This document shows positions 32,831-41,400 of a DNA stretch of 51,860 bases, piece after piece. Where the stretch lies: NCBI GenBank assembly GCA_017407705.1, contig JAFQWA010000002.1, forward strand, positions 1-51,860. Reading direction: 5' to 3'. The stretch is from Clostridia bacterium. Its GTDB lineage: Bacteria > Bacillota > Clostridia > Oscillospirales > Acutalibacteraceae. The position numbers and the translations under genes are program-made. Under the pieces are notes generated by a model. It was given only the letters and a program-made list of their open reading frames with translations. It was not told the DNA's origin and made no database searches. Position 1 is the first letter of the stretch. Each line of letters begins with the position of its first letter.

Positions 32831-34422
32831 TGATCAGAATTACCGGAATAAGATTGCCTTTGCAGTATGATAATGCAACTATGTTAAGCTTGGCTGCAAA
32901 GAAGCTTAAAATCAATAAAACTCAAATAAAATCCGTTACCCTTTCACGCAGATCAGTGGATGCACGAAACAAGTCTGACGTTTTCTTTGCCGCAACCTTG
33001 GATGTAACGCTTAATTTCGGCAAAGAAAAGGATGTTATTGCAAAATCAGGCTGTAAGACCGCAACCATAGTTACCCCTACTGTTTACACCTTCCCTTCTG
33101 CTAAAAAATCAACTTCACGTCCCGTTGTTGTAGGTGCAGGACCTGCAGGTTTGTTTTGCGCTTACATTTTGGCAAAAGCAGGACTTGATCCCATTATAGT
33201 CGAGCGTGGTCAAAAGATTGAGGACCGTGTGAAAGCGGTTGAAAGTTTTTGGAAAAACGGCGTTTTAAACACCGATAGCAACGTTCAGTTTGGTGAAGGT
33301 GGTGCCGGAACTTTTTCCGACGGAAAGCTCAACACCGGTATTAAGGATAGCAGGATCTCCTTCGTTTTGCAGTTGTTTGTGGACTGTGGTGCACCTAATG
33401 ATATACTGTATCTGCAAAAGCCTCATATCGGCACAGATATACTGCGTAGTGTGATAGTAAATCTGCGTAAAAAGATTGAAGCTTTGGGCGGCAAGTTTAA
33501 GTTTGAAACTAAAATGGAGCGTGTAAATCTTTACAACAACGCTGTAAAATCAGTTGTAGTTTCAACTAAAAACGGCTGTGACGAGATTCCCTGCAATCAA
33601 GTGGTTGTTGCTATCGGTCACAGTGCCCGTGACACCTTCCACTCTTTGTTTGACACCAACATTCCTATGATCTCCAAGCCCTTTGCAGTGGGTGCCAGAA
33701 TTGAGCACACTCAGGAGTTTATAAACAAATCTCAGTACGGTGATTTTTATAACCACCCATCTCTTTCGGCGGCTGATTATAAACTGGCGGTCCACCTGCC
33801 AAGCGGAAGAGGAGTTTACACCTTCTGTATGTGCCCCGGTGGATACGTGGTTGCCGCAGCCAGCGAGCAAGGTATGGTAGTTACTAACGGAATGAGCAAC
33901 TATGCCCGTGATAACGCAAATGCCAACAGCGCTGTTTTGGTGGGTATAACCCCCGATGATTTCGGCAGTGACCACCCGCTTGCAGGCATTGAATTTCAGC
34001 GTAAAATAGAACGTGCGGCATACAACCTTACGGGCAGCTACAAAGCACCTGCTCAAACCTTAGGCAGTTTTCTAAAGGGTATGCCCAACACCTTTTCCAA
34101 AGTGTGCCCCACTTATCTGCCCTCGGTTGTTGCTTGTGATTTGCGTGAGGTTTTCCCGAAATTCATCTCCGATTCCCTATCACAAGGCATACTGCTTATG
34201 GATAACAAAATAAAAGGCTTTGCCGATGACAGTGCACTGCTTACCGCACCTGAGACCCGCAGCTCTTCTCCCGTGAGAATTCTGCGAAACGAAAGCTTTT
34301 GCTCTGATATAACGGGTCTGTACCCTTGTGGTGAAGGTGCAGGATATGCAGGTGGAATTACCTCTGCCGCTGTTGACGGTATTAAGTGTGCAGAAAGTAT
34401 TATCGCTGCAATTTGTGAATAA
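32830..34422 (+). CDS. COG2509-type FAD-dependent dehydrogenase
   Basis: The 530-residue protein has an N-terminal domain of about 95 residues with a basic, RNA-binding-like look (ITGIRLPLQYD), then an FAD fold VVVGAGPAGLFCAYILA at about 96-112. It continues with VQFGEGGAGTFSDGKLNTG and ends in GLYPCGEGAGYAGGITSAAVDG. These features define the COG2509 family of uncharacterised flavoproteins. Its start shares a base with the preceding stop. The reaction is unknown. Confidence 0.88.
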   Translation: MIRITGIRLPLQYDNATMLSLAAKKLKINKTQIKSVTLSRRSVDARNKSDVFFAATLDVTLNFGKEKDVIAKSGCKTATIVTPTVYTFPSAKKSTSRPVVVGAGPAGLFCAYILAKAGLDPIIVERGQKIEDRVKAVESFWKNGVLNTDSNVQFGEGGAGTFSDGKLNTGIKDSRISFVLQLFVDCGAPNDILYLQKPHIGTDILRSVIVNLRKKIEALGGKFKFETKMERVNLYNNAVKSVVVSTKNGCDEIPCNQVVVAIGHSARDTFHSLFDTNIPMISKPFAVGARIEHTQEFINKSQYGDFYNHPSLSAADYKLAVHLPSGRGVYTFCMCPGGYVVAAASEQGMVVTNGMSNYARDNANANSAVLVGITPDDFGSDHPLAGIEFQRKIERAAYNLTGSYKAPAQTLGSFLKGMPNTFSKVCPTYLPSVVACDLREVFPKFISDSLSQGILLMDNKIKGFADDSALLTAPETRSSSPVRILRNESFCSDITGLYPCGEGAGYAGGITSAAVDGIKCAESIIAAICE

Positions 34423-34424
34423 TT

Positions 34425-34471
34425 AAAACTCTCTATACCAAAGATAAATGTATCTTTGTATAGGGAGTTTT
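34425..34471 (+). terminator. Strong hairpin that also contains the next gene's ribosome site
   Basis: Arms 34425-34446 and 34451-34471 pair over 21 bp with one bulged C (34438) and an AATG loop, followed by GTTTTG. It ends the flavoprotein operon. Its 3' arm includes AGGGAG (34462-34467), the ribosome site for the TTG start at 34475. Confidence 0.85.
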
Positions 34472-34474
34472 GTT

Positions 34475-35029
34475 TTGTCATACTTATTTATAACCTTTTT
34501 CACATATTCATTTATAGGCTTTGTTTTAGAAATAATATTCGCACTTGTAGTAAGACAGCGACTGGAAAACCGTAAAACCATGCTAATTCTCCCACTATGC
34601 CCCGTTTACGGTGTGGGTGCTCTTATGTTATCCGCAGTACTACAACCCTTTAAAGGCAGTATTTTGGCGGTTATTTTATTAGGTGCAATAACAGGCACTG
34701 TGGCAGAGTATATCTACGGCTATTTAGCAACTGCAATTTTCAACGTAACAATATGGGATTACAGCAAAGTAACCGCCAACTACAAGGGTATCATCAGCTT
34801 ACCCTTTGTGGCAATATGGGGCATACTTTCCTTGCTGTTTATTTACATTGTCCACCCTATTATAAACCCCATACTGCTTAATTTTCCCTATCAGATAACC
34901 ACCTTTTTATTCATTCTATTTTTAATTGATACCTTCTTCACAGTCAAAATGCTAATAAAGATAGGCAAAGGTAAAAATGACGGTGACTACTACGACTGCC
35001 CTGTTATAAAAAGAAAAATCCACCGCTAA
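34475..35029 (+). CDS. CmpB-type putative ABC transporter permease
   Basis: The 184-residue protein has about five membrane helices and fits the small ABC_trans_CmpB family (PF06541), including FTYSFIGFVLEI near the start, PLCPVYGVGALML and a helix-rich WDYSK region. No ATPase partner is adjacent. TTG 34475 is chosen because AGGGAG lies 7 bases upstream; an ATG at 34448 in the terminator loop has no ribosome site. The function is unproven. Confidence 0.75.
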   Translation: MSYLFITFFTYSFIGFVLEIIFALVVRQRLENRKTMLILPLCPVYGVGALMLSAVLQPFKGSILAVILLGAITGTVAEYIYGYLATAIFNVTIWDYSKVTANYKGIISLPFVAIWGILSLLFIYIVHPIINPILLNFPYQITTFLFILFLIDTFFTVKMLIKIGKGKNDGDYYDCPVIKRKIHR

Positions 35030-35038
35030 CGGTGGATT
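35017..35038 (-). terminator. Terminator at the end of the yicC-spoVM operon
   Basis: A 9-bp perfect stem (35017-35025 with 35030-35038) with loop CTAA, then TTTTCTTTTT on the minus strand. It begins inside the spoVM stop codon. Confidence 0.88.
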
Positions 35039-35126
35039 ATGTAAGTGGATCCTCTTTTTTCATTTTAAAAATAAGCCTTAAAATGCCCCTTAAAAGCTTC
35101 GGACTCTTAACAACTACAACCTGCAT
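35037..35126 (-). CDS. spoVM: Stage V sporulation protein M (29 residues)
   Basis: This gene encodes a 29-residue amphipathic peptide, below most gene-finder limits. It starts MQVVVVKSPK and continues LLRGILRLIFKMKKED. Against Bacillus SpoVM (26 residues) it keeps Lys7, Pro9, Lys10, Leu12, Gly14, Ile15 and Arg17 at identical positions. SpoVM binds the convex forespore membrane and anchors the coat ATPase SpoIVA. A strong ribosome site GGAGGAG lies 8-10 bases before the ATG. It sits at the end of the operon holding prpC, prkC and rsgA, as in Bacillus, which supports the call. Confidence 0.93.
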   Translation of the reverse strand: MQVVVVKSPKLLRGILRLIFKMKKEDPLT

Positions 35127-35141
35127 AGCAAAACTCCTCCT

Positions 35142-35357
35142 TCAGGCGCACCGTAAATACGCAAATCCAAGCAAGGCTAAAGTTATGCTAAGCAGAAAAA
35201 TCAGTGCTTTAAAGGGACAGAAGGCTGCAATTATCACACCTGCACTGAATGAAAAAAGACACAGCGCCTGCTGTTTTTTCTTTCCGTGTGGTTTGCATCG
35301 CATAATCATCACCGCCAATACATATTTCGGTATCGCTCTGATATTATTATACGCCAC
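35142..35357 (-). CDS. Small membrane protein between rsgA and spoVM
   Basis: The 71-residue frame begins with GTG at 35357; the ribosome site is poor, so a later ATG (35306 or 35300) could be used. The first 30 residues are basic (RCKPHGKKKQQ), then a hydrophobic hairpin of two short helices (ALCLFSFSAGVIIAAFCP and ALIFLLSITLALLGFAYL). It lies 16 bases behind rsgA and 15 bases before spoVM, where Bacillus has rpe and thiN. I do not recognise a family. The context suggests a real gene, possibly sporulation-linked. Confidence 0.65.
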   Translation of the reverse strand: MAYNNIRAIPKYVLAVMIMRCKPHGKKKQQALCLFSFSAGVIIAAFCPFKALIFLLSITLALLGFAYLRCA

Positions 35358-35373
35358 ACCCTTAAAAGTGTGA

Positions 35374-36258
35374 TTATTTTGATTTATCGCGCTGCCAGTC
35401 GGGAATCAACGCCGCCTCTTTATAAAGCTGAACATAGCTTTCGTGACGGGATATAGCAATTTCTCCACTGTTTACAGCATCTACAATTTTACACCCTTTT
35501 TCCTTGGTATGAGAGCAAGAGGTAAATTTGCACTCACCGATATAGGGTGCAAACTCCCTGAAACAGTACTGCAACTGTTCCTTACGCATAACGTCGCACT
35601 GCTCCATATCAAAGCTGGAGAAACCGGGAGTATCAACAATATAACCGTCACAAACGGGATACAGCTCCACATGACGGGTGGTATGACGGCCTCTGCCTAA
35701 CTTTTTGCTGATATCACCCACCGCAAGGTTCAAATTCTCATCCAGCATATTCAAAATACTGGACTTACCCACACCTGAGTTACCGGTAAAAGCCACAGTC
35801 TTGTCTGCAATCAAAGACCTAATAGCATCAATACCCTCACCGCTTTGTGCTGAAACCATAAAGGTGTTAAACCCTGCGTTTTTATAAATCCGGTAAATGT
35901 CGTCACCGTCTTTAATATCACACTTATTTATAATGACAATAGGCTCAATATCGCTGTTTTCAGCGTTGGCAATTACTCTGTCAATAATATAAGTGTTGGG
36001 TGCGGGATCAACAGTTGATACCACAACAAAAAGACGGTCAATATTAGCAACCGGCGGACGTACAAGGGCATTTTTCCTGGCAGATATATTTTCCACAATA
36101 CCCTTACCGCCATCTGTGAGGCTTATTACTACCCTATCTCCAACTAAGGGAGACTGTCCGTTCTTACGGAAAATGCCTCTTGCTTTACATTCAAATATGC
36201 CGTCGCCGGTATCTACATAATAGAAACCGGCGATAGCTTTAACGATTATTCCGTTCAT
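35374..36258 (-). CDS. rsgA: Ribosome small-subunit GTPase A
   Basis: The 294-residue circularly permuted GTPase assists late 30S assembly. It has an N-terminal OB fold, then motifs in permuted order: NKCD (about 109-112), GNSGVGKSS (about 158-166) and DTPGFSS (about 209-215). The zinc-binding C-terminus is C-x4-C-x-H-x5-C (CKFTSCSHTKEKGC). In Firmicutes it is a substrate of the PASTA kinase encoded directly upstream, 3 bases away. Confidence 0.96.
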   Translation of the reverse strand: MNGIIVKAIAGFYYVDTGDGIFECKARGIFRKNGQSPLVGDRVVISLTDGGKGIVENISARKNALVRPPVANIDRLFVVVSTVDPAPNTYIIDRVIANAENSDIEPIVIINKCDIKDGDDIYRIYKNAGFNTFMVSAQSGEGIDAIRSLIADKTVAFTGNSGVGKSSILNMLDENLNLAVGDISKKLGRGRHTTRHVELYPVCDGYIVDTPGFSSFDMEQCDVMRKEQLQYCFREFAPYIGECKFTSCSHTKEKGCKIVDAVNSGEIAISRHESYVQLYKEAALIPDWQRDKSK

Positions 36259-36261
36259 ATA

Positions 36262-38256
36262 TTATCCTTGCACCTGTGTGGGAGCTTCTGTTGCAACAGG
36301 TGTGGTGGTAGGCTGTGAGGGTATCAGCGATGAAATATCGTGGTTACCTAAATGCTCAGGCTGACCTACCGCAAAGTCGAGATAGTACTCAATATAATTT
36401 ACACTGTCGATCTTAACCATAATATTGATCTTTTCATCTCGGCCTGTAAGCTTGATATCATAAGTCTTTTTCTGGCTCAGATCAATGTTTGCAGTGTATT
36501 CATTTTTCTTCACACCGTCGATCCAAACGGAAAACTCAACAGGACGGCTGATCTCATCAGGCAGGGGCACAGTAATAGTGATCTCCTTTTGGGGAGCCTT
36601 ACCGGTACTTACACCGATATTGATAGGACTGCCCATTATTTCCTGACCCTTTGCAGGTTCCTGAGAAACAACAATACCTGCAGGAGTGTTAGGATCGTCA
36701 ACCTGCTTAACGTCGCCTACTTTAAAGCCTTTCTGCTCCAGTTCCTTTTTAGCAGCGTCCTGAGTCATACCGATAACACTGGGAACGTCACCGTAGATAA
36801 CCTCACCACCGGTACTTACATAAACAGTGATCTGATCACCTGTTCTTACAGTAGAACCTGCAGGAGGAATAGTTTTAATAACGTATCCCTTTTGGATATT
36901 CTCATCGGGAAGCTCGTATTTAACGACTTTAAGTCCGTTTTGTGTAACCATTTCGGCATAAGCAGTCTTATACTCCATATTTTCATAATCAGGAAGTACA
37001 AGCTCTTTGGGGCCAAGGCTGATATATACTTTAATTTCGGTCTTTTCCTTAATACTGCTCTTTGCTTCGGGGGTCTGCTTAAAGATAACACCGTTAGCAT
37101 AATCGTTGTTGTAAACGTATCCGCCGTCAGCAGGAACGACTATATTATAAGCATCGTAAACTGTGTCGTTCTTGATTTCTTCATAAACCTTACCCACAAG
37201 ATCAGGGCAAGTAATAGTGTTGCCTGAGTTATTAAATGCCTGCCAGATAAACACACCTGCAATACCGAGAATGATAATAAACACAGCAGCAATACCTGCC
37301 AAAATCGGCACAATCGGTACCTTCGGCTTTTCTTCTTCCTCTTCCTGATAGTATTCCTCTTCGGGAAGTTCCACGTGGCGTGTGGGGGTTGTATCAATGA
37401 AGAATTCGTAATTAAAGATAGCACCGGGATTCTGAAGCACAACTTCAATGTCAGCCAACATTTCAGCAGCAGTTCTGTATCTGTTTCTGGGTTCCTTCTG
37501 CATTGCCTTTAAGGTGATTTCTTCAAGTCCCTTGGGAATAAGACTGTTGATCTCACAAGGACGTTTAGGCTCGTTCTGAAGCTGCATAATAGCAACTGAA
37601 ACGGCACTGTCTGCCTGGAAAGGCACTCTGCCTGTAAGCATTTCGTAAAGCAAAACACCAACTGAGTAAATGTCAGCCTTACCGTCGGTAAAGTCACCTC
37701 TTGCCTGCTCAGGGCTAATGTAATGCACTGAACCGATAGCCTTATCGGTAATAGTACGCTGCTCACTTCTTGAGAAACGTGCAATACCAAAGTCGGTAAC
37801 CTTAATGGTGCCGTTGGGCAACAAAATTATGTTCTGAGGCTTAATATCTCTGTGGACAATTCCCTTTTCGTGAGCGTGGTTTAATGCACGGAGGATCTGG
37901 ATAGTGAAATGCACTGCATCCTTCCAACCGATAATTCCCTGCTGCTCAATATACTGCTTTAACGTAATACCGTCGATATACTCCATAACGATATACTGCA
38001 GCACATCGCCGAAGCTTACGTCATAAACCTTAACAATGTTGGGATGTGACAGCACAGCAATAGCTTTAGACTCATTTTTAAATCTGCGACGGAACTCGTC
38101 GTTAGCCAAAAATTCCTCTTTAAGGATCTTGATAGCCACGACTCTATCATCGATATTGTCATAGGCTTTGTAAACAACTGCCATACCGCCTACACCGATA
38201 AGCTCGGTGATTTCATAGCGTCCGTCAAGACGTTTACCAATAAATCTATCTTCCAT
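36262..38256 (-). CDS. prkC: PASTA-domain serine/threonine kinase (PrkC/IreK)
   Basis: The 664-residue membrane kinase senses wall fragments or lipid II. The kinase domain (about 1-275) has GVGGMAVVYKA, VAIKIL, HRDIKPQN, DFG and the SPEQARG segment. One membrane helix (about 328-350) follows an acidic juxtamembrane stretch. Outside are three PASTA repeats, a beta-rich domain and a Thr/Pro tail. The frame is open from 38301, but ATG 38256 has GGAGGG. It pairs with prpC upstream; IreB (18786-19028) and RsgA are likely substrates. Confidence 0.96.
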   Translation of the reverse strand: MEDRFIGKRLDGRYEITELIGVGGMAVVYKAYDNIDDRVVAIKILKEEFLANDEFRRRFKNESKAIAVLSHPNIVKVYDVSFGDVLQYIVMEYIDGITLKQYIEQQGIIGWKDAVHFTIQILRALNHAHEKGIVHRDIKPQNIILLPNGTIKVTDFGIARFSRSEQRTITDKAIGSVHYISPEQARGDFTDGKADIYSVGVLLYEMLTGRVPFQADSAVSVAIMQLQNEPKRPCEINSLIPKGLEEITLKAMQKEPRNRYRTAAEMLADIEVVLQNPGAIFNYEFFIDTTPTRHVELPEEEYYQEEEEEKPKVPIVPILAGIAAVFIIILGIAGVFIWQAFNNSGNTITCPDLVGKVYEEIKNDTVYDAYNIVVPADGGYVYNNDYANGVIFKQTPEAKSSIKEKTEIKVYISLGPKELVLPDYENMEYKTAYAEMVTQNGLKVVKYELPDENIQKGYVIKTIPPAGSTVRTGDQITVYVSTGGEVIYGDVPSVIGMTQDAAKKELEQKGFKVGDVKQVDDPNTPAGIVVSQEPAKGQEIMGSPINIGVSTGKAPQKEITITVPLPDEISRPVEFSVWIDGVKKNEYTANIDLSQKKTYDIKLTGRDEKINIMVKIDSVNYIEYYLDFAVGQPEHLGNHDISSLIPSQPTTTPVATEAPTQVQG

Positions 38257-38290
38257 AATGCCCTCCAAATAAAAGCTATTATTTTTATAT

Positions 38291-39022
38291 CTACTCGGCA
38301 ACTACAACAACCGTAATGTTGTCACCGCCGCCGTTGATGTTTGCTCTGTTTACCAAGCTTTCTGCCATAGCGTCAAACTCGGTATTGTTTACTATGTTTA
38401 AAATATCAACACAGTCCACGTAGTTTGTAAGACCGTCAGTGCAGACTAATAACATATCATCATCATTAAGATCGATCTCGTTATAATCAATGTCAATGCT
38501 CTCTCCAACGCCCAAAGCTCTGGTAATTACATTCCTCTTAGGATGAACTCTTGCTTCGTCTGCAGTAAGCTGACCGTTTTCTATCATATGCTGAACAATA
38601 GAATGGTCTTTAGTAATCTGCTCCAACTCACTTTTTTCGTGAACAACATAGGCTCTGCTGTCACCTGCGTGAGCAATATAAGCCACTGAATCTGCCACAA
38701 CAGCAGCAACCACTGTGGTGCCCATGCCCGAAAGCTCGTCTTTAGACTTTGCTGCATCAAAAACAGAAATGTTAGCGGCAATCACTGCCGATTCCAGCAT
38801 AGCCTTGATACTTCTGGCAGACATATTTTCTCTAAAGGAATGTGTGATACTGTTGGAAATAACCTTCACAGCAGTGGATGAAGCAATGCTTCCGCCGTTA
38901 GCTCCTCCCATACCGTCACACACAATTACAGCGGTAGCTCTATCTGACAAGCTCAGCACAGCATAGCTATCCTGATTTTCGTCTCTTACTCTACCTACAT
39001 CCGATTTAGCAGTTACTTTCAT
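38291..39022 (-). CDS. prpC: PP2C-type protein phosphatase
   Basis: The 243-residue metal-dependent phosphatase reverses PASTA-kinase signalling. Metal-binding motifs are VCDGMGG, HAGDSRAY, VCTDGLTNYVD and GGGDNITVVVV, all complete. A GGAGGTGG ribosome site precedes ATG 39022. It lies 34 bases upstream of prkC in the same operon. Confidence 0.96.
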   Translation of the reverse strand: MKVTAKSDVGRVRDENQDSYAVLSLSDRATAVIVCDGMGGANGGSIASSTAVKVISNSITHSFRENMSARSIKAMLESAVIAANISVFDAAKSKDELSGMGTTVVAAVVADSVAYIAHAGDSRAYVVHEKSELEQITKDHSIVQHMIENGQLTADEARVHPKRNVITRALGVGESIDIDYNEIDLNDDDMLLVCTDGLTNYVDCVDILNIVNNTEFDAMAESLVNRANINGGGDNITVVVVAE

Positions 39023-39043
39023 AAAGCTACCACCTCCTTTTAG

Positions 39044-40069
39044 TTATTTCTTACCCTTAAGCTGTCCGCAGGAAGCGTTTATATCCGCACCCAGCGTACG
39101 TCTTACAGTAGCGTTGATACCGCCGCTGTTAAGTATTTTTTCAAATTCATAAACACGCTTGGTATCAGGACGCTCAAATTTATCCTTATGAACCTGATTT
39201 GCGGGAATCAAATTAACGTGACATATCATTCCCGAAAGCAGTTTAATAAGCTGTTTAGCACAGTCATCGGAATCGTTAACATCCTTTATCATGGCATATT
39301 CAAAGGATATTCTTCTGCCTGTGGTGTTGATATAGCTTTTACAAGCCTCAATAAGTTCATTAACACGCCACTTTTTATTTATGGGCATTATCATATCACG
39401 AATCTCATCGTTTGGTGCGTGAAGTGATATAGATAAGGTCAGCTGCAGTTTAAGCTGCTCTAACTTTTTGATCTTATCAACCACACCGCAAGTGGATAAG
39501 GAAATATGACGCATACCGATATTAAGTCCACTTTCCCCTGAAACAAGCTCTAAGAATTTCAGCGTGTTATCGTAGTTATCCAGCGGTTCGCCCATACCCA
39601 TAAGCACAATATTGGATATACGGATATTAAGATCCTTTTGAGCGGTAAATATCTGACTTAATATCTCACCAGCAGTAAGGTCACGCTTTTTACCTTCAAT
39701 GGTAGATGCACAAAATCTGCATCCCATTCGGCAACCCACCTGAGTCGATACACAAATTGAATAGCCGTGTTTATATTTCATAACCACCGATTCAATAAAC
39801 TCATCATCACAAAGCCTAAACAGGTATTTAACAGTACCGTCTATCTGTGATACGAATTTACGCTCTACAGTAACGTAAGAAATATAGTAATCCTCTGCTA
39901 TCTTTTCCAAAACGGCTTTAGGCACGTTAGACATCTCATCAAAGGAGTCAACGCCCTTACAAAGCCAGCCAAATATCTGTTTAGCACGGAATTTAGGAAT
40001 ACCTATCCCGGTTATAAGCTCATTTATTTCTATCTCATTAAGGGATTTTAGATCTTTAATAAGTATCAC
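39044..40069 (-). CDS. rlmN: 23S rRNA (A2503-C2) methyltransferase
   Basis: This radical SAM enzyme methylates A2503 of 23S rRNA and A37 of some tRNAs. The cluster motif is CRMGCRFC (about 112-119), GMGEPL follows, and the methyl-carrying Cys lies in the C-terminal GADINASCGQL. The 341-residue length is typical. The start is GTG overlapping the rsmB stop as GTGA, so translation is coupled. It lacks features that would make it Cfr rather than RlmN, but the two are close. Confidence 0.95.
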   Translation of the reverse strand: MILIKDLKSLNEIEINELITGIGIPKFRAKQIFGWLCKGVDSFDEMSNVPKAVLEKIAEDYYISYVTVERKFVSQIDGTVKYLFRLCDDEFIESVVMKYKHGYSICVSTQVGCRMGCRFCASTIEGKKRDLTAGEILSQIFTAQKDLNIRISNIVLMGMGEPLDNYDNTLKFLELVSGESGLNIGMRHISLSTCGVVDKIKKLEQLKLQLTLSISLHAPNDEIRDMIMPINKKWRVNELIEACKSYINTTGRRISFEYAMIKDVNDSDDCAKQLIKLLSGMICHVNLIPANQVHKDKFERPDTKRVYEFEKILNSGGINATVRRTLGADINASCGQLKGKK

Positions 40070-41388
40070 CCCTTTTTCACAAAAGCTGATATAAAGAAGC
40101 CGTCGGTCTTATGTATATGCGGCATCAAAGTCAGCATATTATCAGGCTCGTCTATTCCCCTTTTAACATGGGGTAAAATACTTACAGCCTCAAAGTCCTT
40201 ATGGTTTTGTAAAAATCTTTCAGCCACTTTTCTGTTCTCTTCATTACGAAGTGAGCAGGTGGAATAAACAAGTGTACCCTGCGGTTTTAGGTATTTCGCA
40301 GAAGTGCATAGTAAATCATACTGTAAATCTTGAAGACTGTCAAGAAATGCTACATTTTTGTAACGAATTTCGGGCTTTTTGCCCAAAATTCCAAGGCCAG
40401 AACAGGGCAAATCGCACAAAATTTTATCGAATTCACCTAACTCAGAATCATACTTCCCTGCATCATTTATTTTAGCACAAATACAGTCCAGTGACAACCT
40501 TTCTGCCCCACTTTTTATAAGTCCGACCTTATGATCGTATATATCAAAAGCAAAAAGCTCACCCTTGTTTTGCATATACTGAGCAATAGTAAAGCTTTTT
40601 CCACCGGGTGCAGAGCACATATCCGCTACCCTATCACCGGGCTGAGCGTTCAGCACTTTACAAGCAAGCTGTGACGCCACGTCCTGCACGTGGAAATATC
40701 CTTCATCATACCCAAACAGATTTTGCACGTTACCTGCGTTGCTGAGCAAAATAGCATCCTCACAAATGTCGCTGACTCTTGCATCAATACCGCTTTCGAT
40801 AAATTTACTGAGCAGCTGCTGAGTGGTTATTTTAGTGGTGTTTACACGCAAGGAAAGTAATGTGGATTTCAAAAATCCCTTTAAAATACCCTTGCAATTA
40901 TCAACGCCGTAATCCTTAATAAAGCCTTCAACTATCCATCTTGGGCAGGAATACTCTATTACCATACGCTGGATTTCATCATTAGGATAGTCTATCTTCT
41001 TACCGTTTCTCAAAAACGAACGCAACACTGCGTTGACAAAACCTGCTGCCTTTTCCTCTTTTAAGCTTTTAATTATCTTAACAGCTTCATTAACAGCGGC
41101 ACTGTCAGGCACTTTATCCATATATTTTATCTGATAAATTGCAGATCTTAAAGTCTGCTTTACAAGCAAGGACATCTTGTCCATATCCACAGATGAATAT
41201 TTTGAAATAATATAATCCAGAGTAATTTTACGTTCCAAAACACCGTAAAACAGTGCAGTGGCAAAACCACTGTCACGGGCATCAAGCTGTGAATTTTTAA
41301 TAGCTGTATCAATAACTATATTGGAATACCCACCGTCTTTTTCAAGCTTAATCAAAGCCCTGACGGCAGTCTTACGGGGATTTGCCAT
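40066..41388 (-). CDS. rsmB: 16S rRNA (cytosine967-C5) methyltransferase
   Basis: The 440-residue enzyme has an N-terminal NusB-like domain (about 1-130) and a C-terminal Rossmann methyltransferase. SAM motif DMCSAPGGKS (about 256-265), catalytic CDLPCSGLG and YSTCSLRNEEN, with both catalytic cysteines, are present. Ribosome site AAAAGGAG, ATG 41388. Confidence 0.95.
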   Translation of the reverse strand: MANPRKTAVRALIKLEKDGGYSNIVIDTAIKNSQLDARDSGFATALFYGVLERKITLDYIISKYSSVDMDKMSLLVKQTLRSAIYQIKYMDKVPDSAAVNEAVKIIKSLKEEKAAGFVNAVLRSFLRNGKKIDYPNDEIQRMVIEYSCPRWIVEGFIKDYGVDNCKGILKGFLKSTLLSLRVNTTKITTQQLLSKFIESGIDARVSDICEDAILLSNAGNVQNLFGYDEGYFHVQDVASQLACKVLNAQPGDRVADMCSAPGGKSFTIAQYMQNKGELFAFDIYDHKVGLIKSGAERLSLDCICAKINDAGKYDSELGEFDKILCDLPCSGLGILGKKPEIRYKNVAFLDSLQDLQYDLLCTSAKYLKPQGTLVYSTCSLRNEENRKVAERFLQNHKDFEAVSILPHVKRGIDEPDNMLTLMPHIHKTDGFFISAFVKKG

Positions 41389-41400
41389 AAACTTCTCCTT

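Noticed and set aside
35032..35373. 113-residue plus-strand frame
   Set aside because: It is antisense to spoVM and to the small membrane protein gene, has no ribosome site, and has a Cys/Phe-rich shadow-like composition.
36352..37227. 291-residue plus-strand frame opposite the PASTA repeats
   Set aside because: It is a long antisense shadow of prkC, rich in Asn, Ile and Cys, with no domain and no ribosome site.
39044..40069. Cfr-type antibiotic-resistance methyltransferase
   Set aside because: Conserved position in the rsmB-prpC-prkC operon and general motifs fit housekeeping RlmN better.
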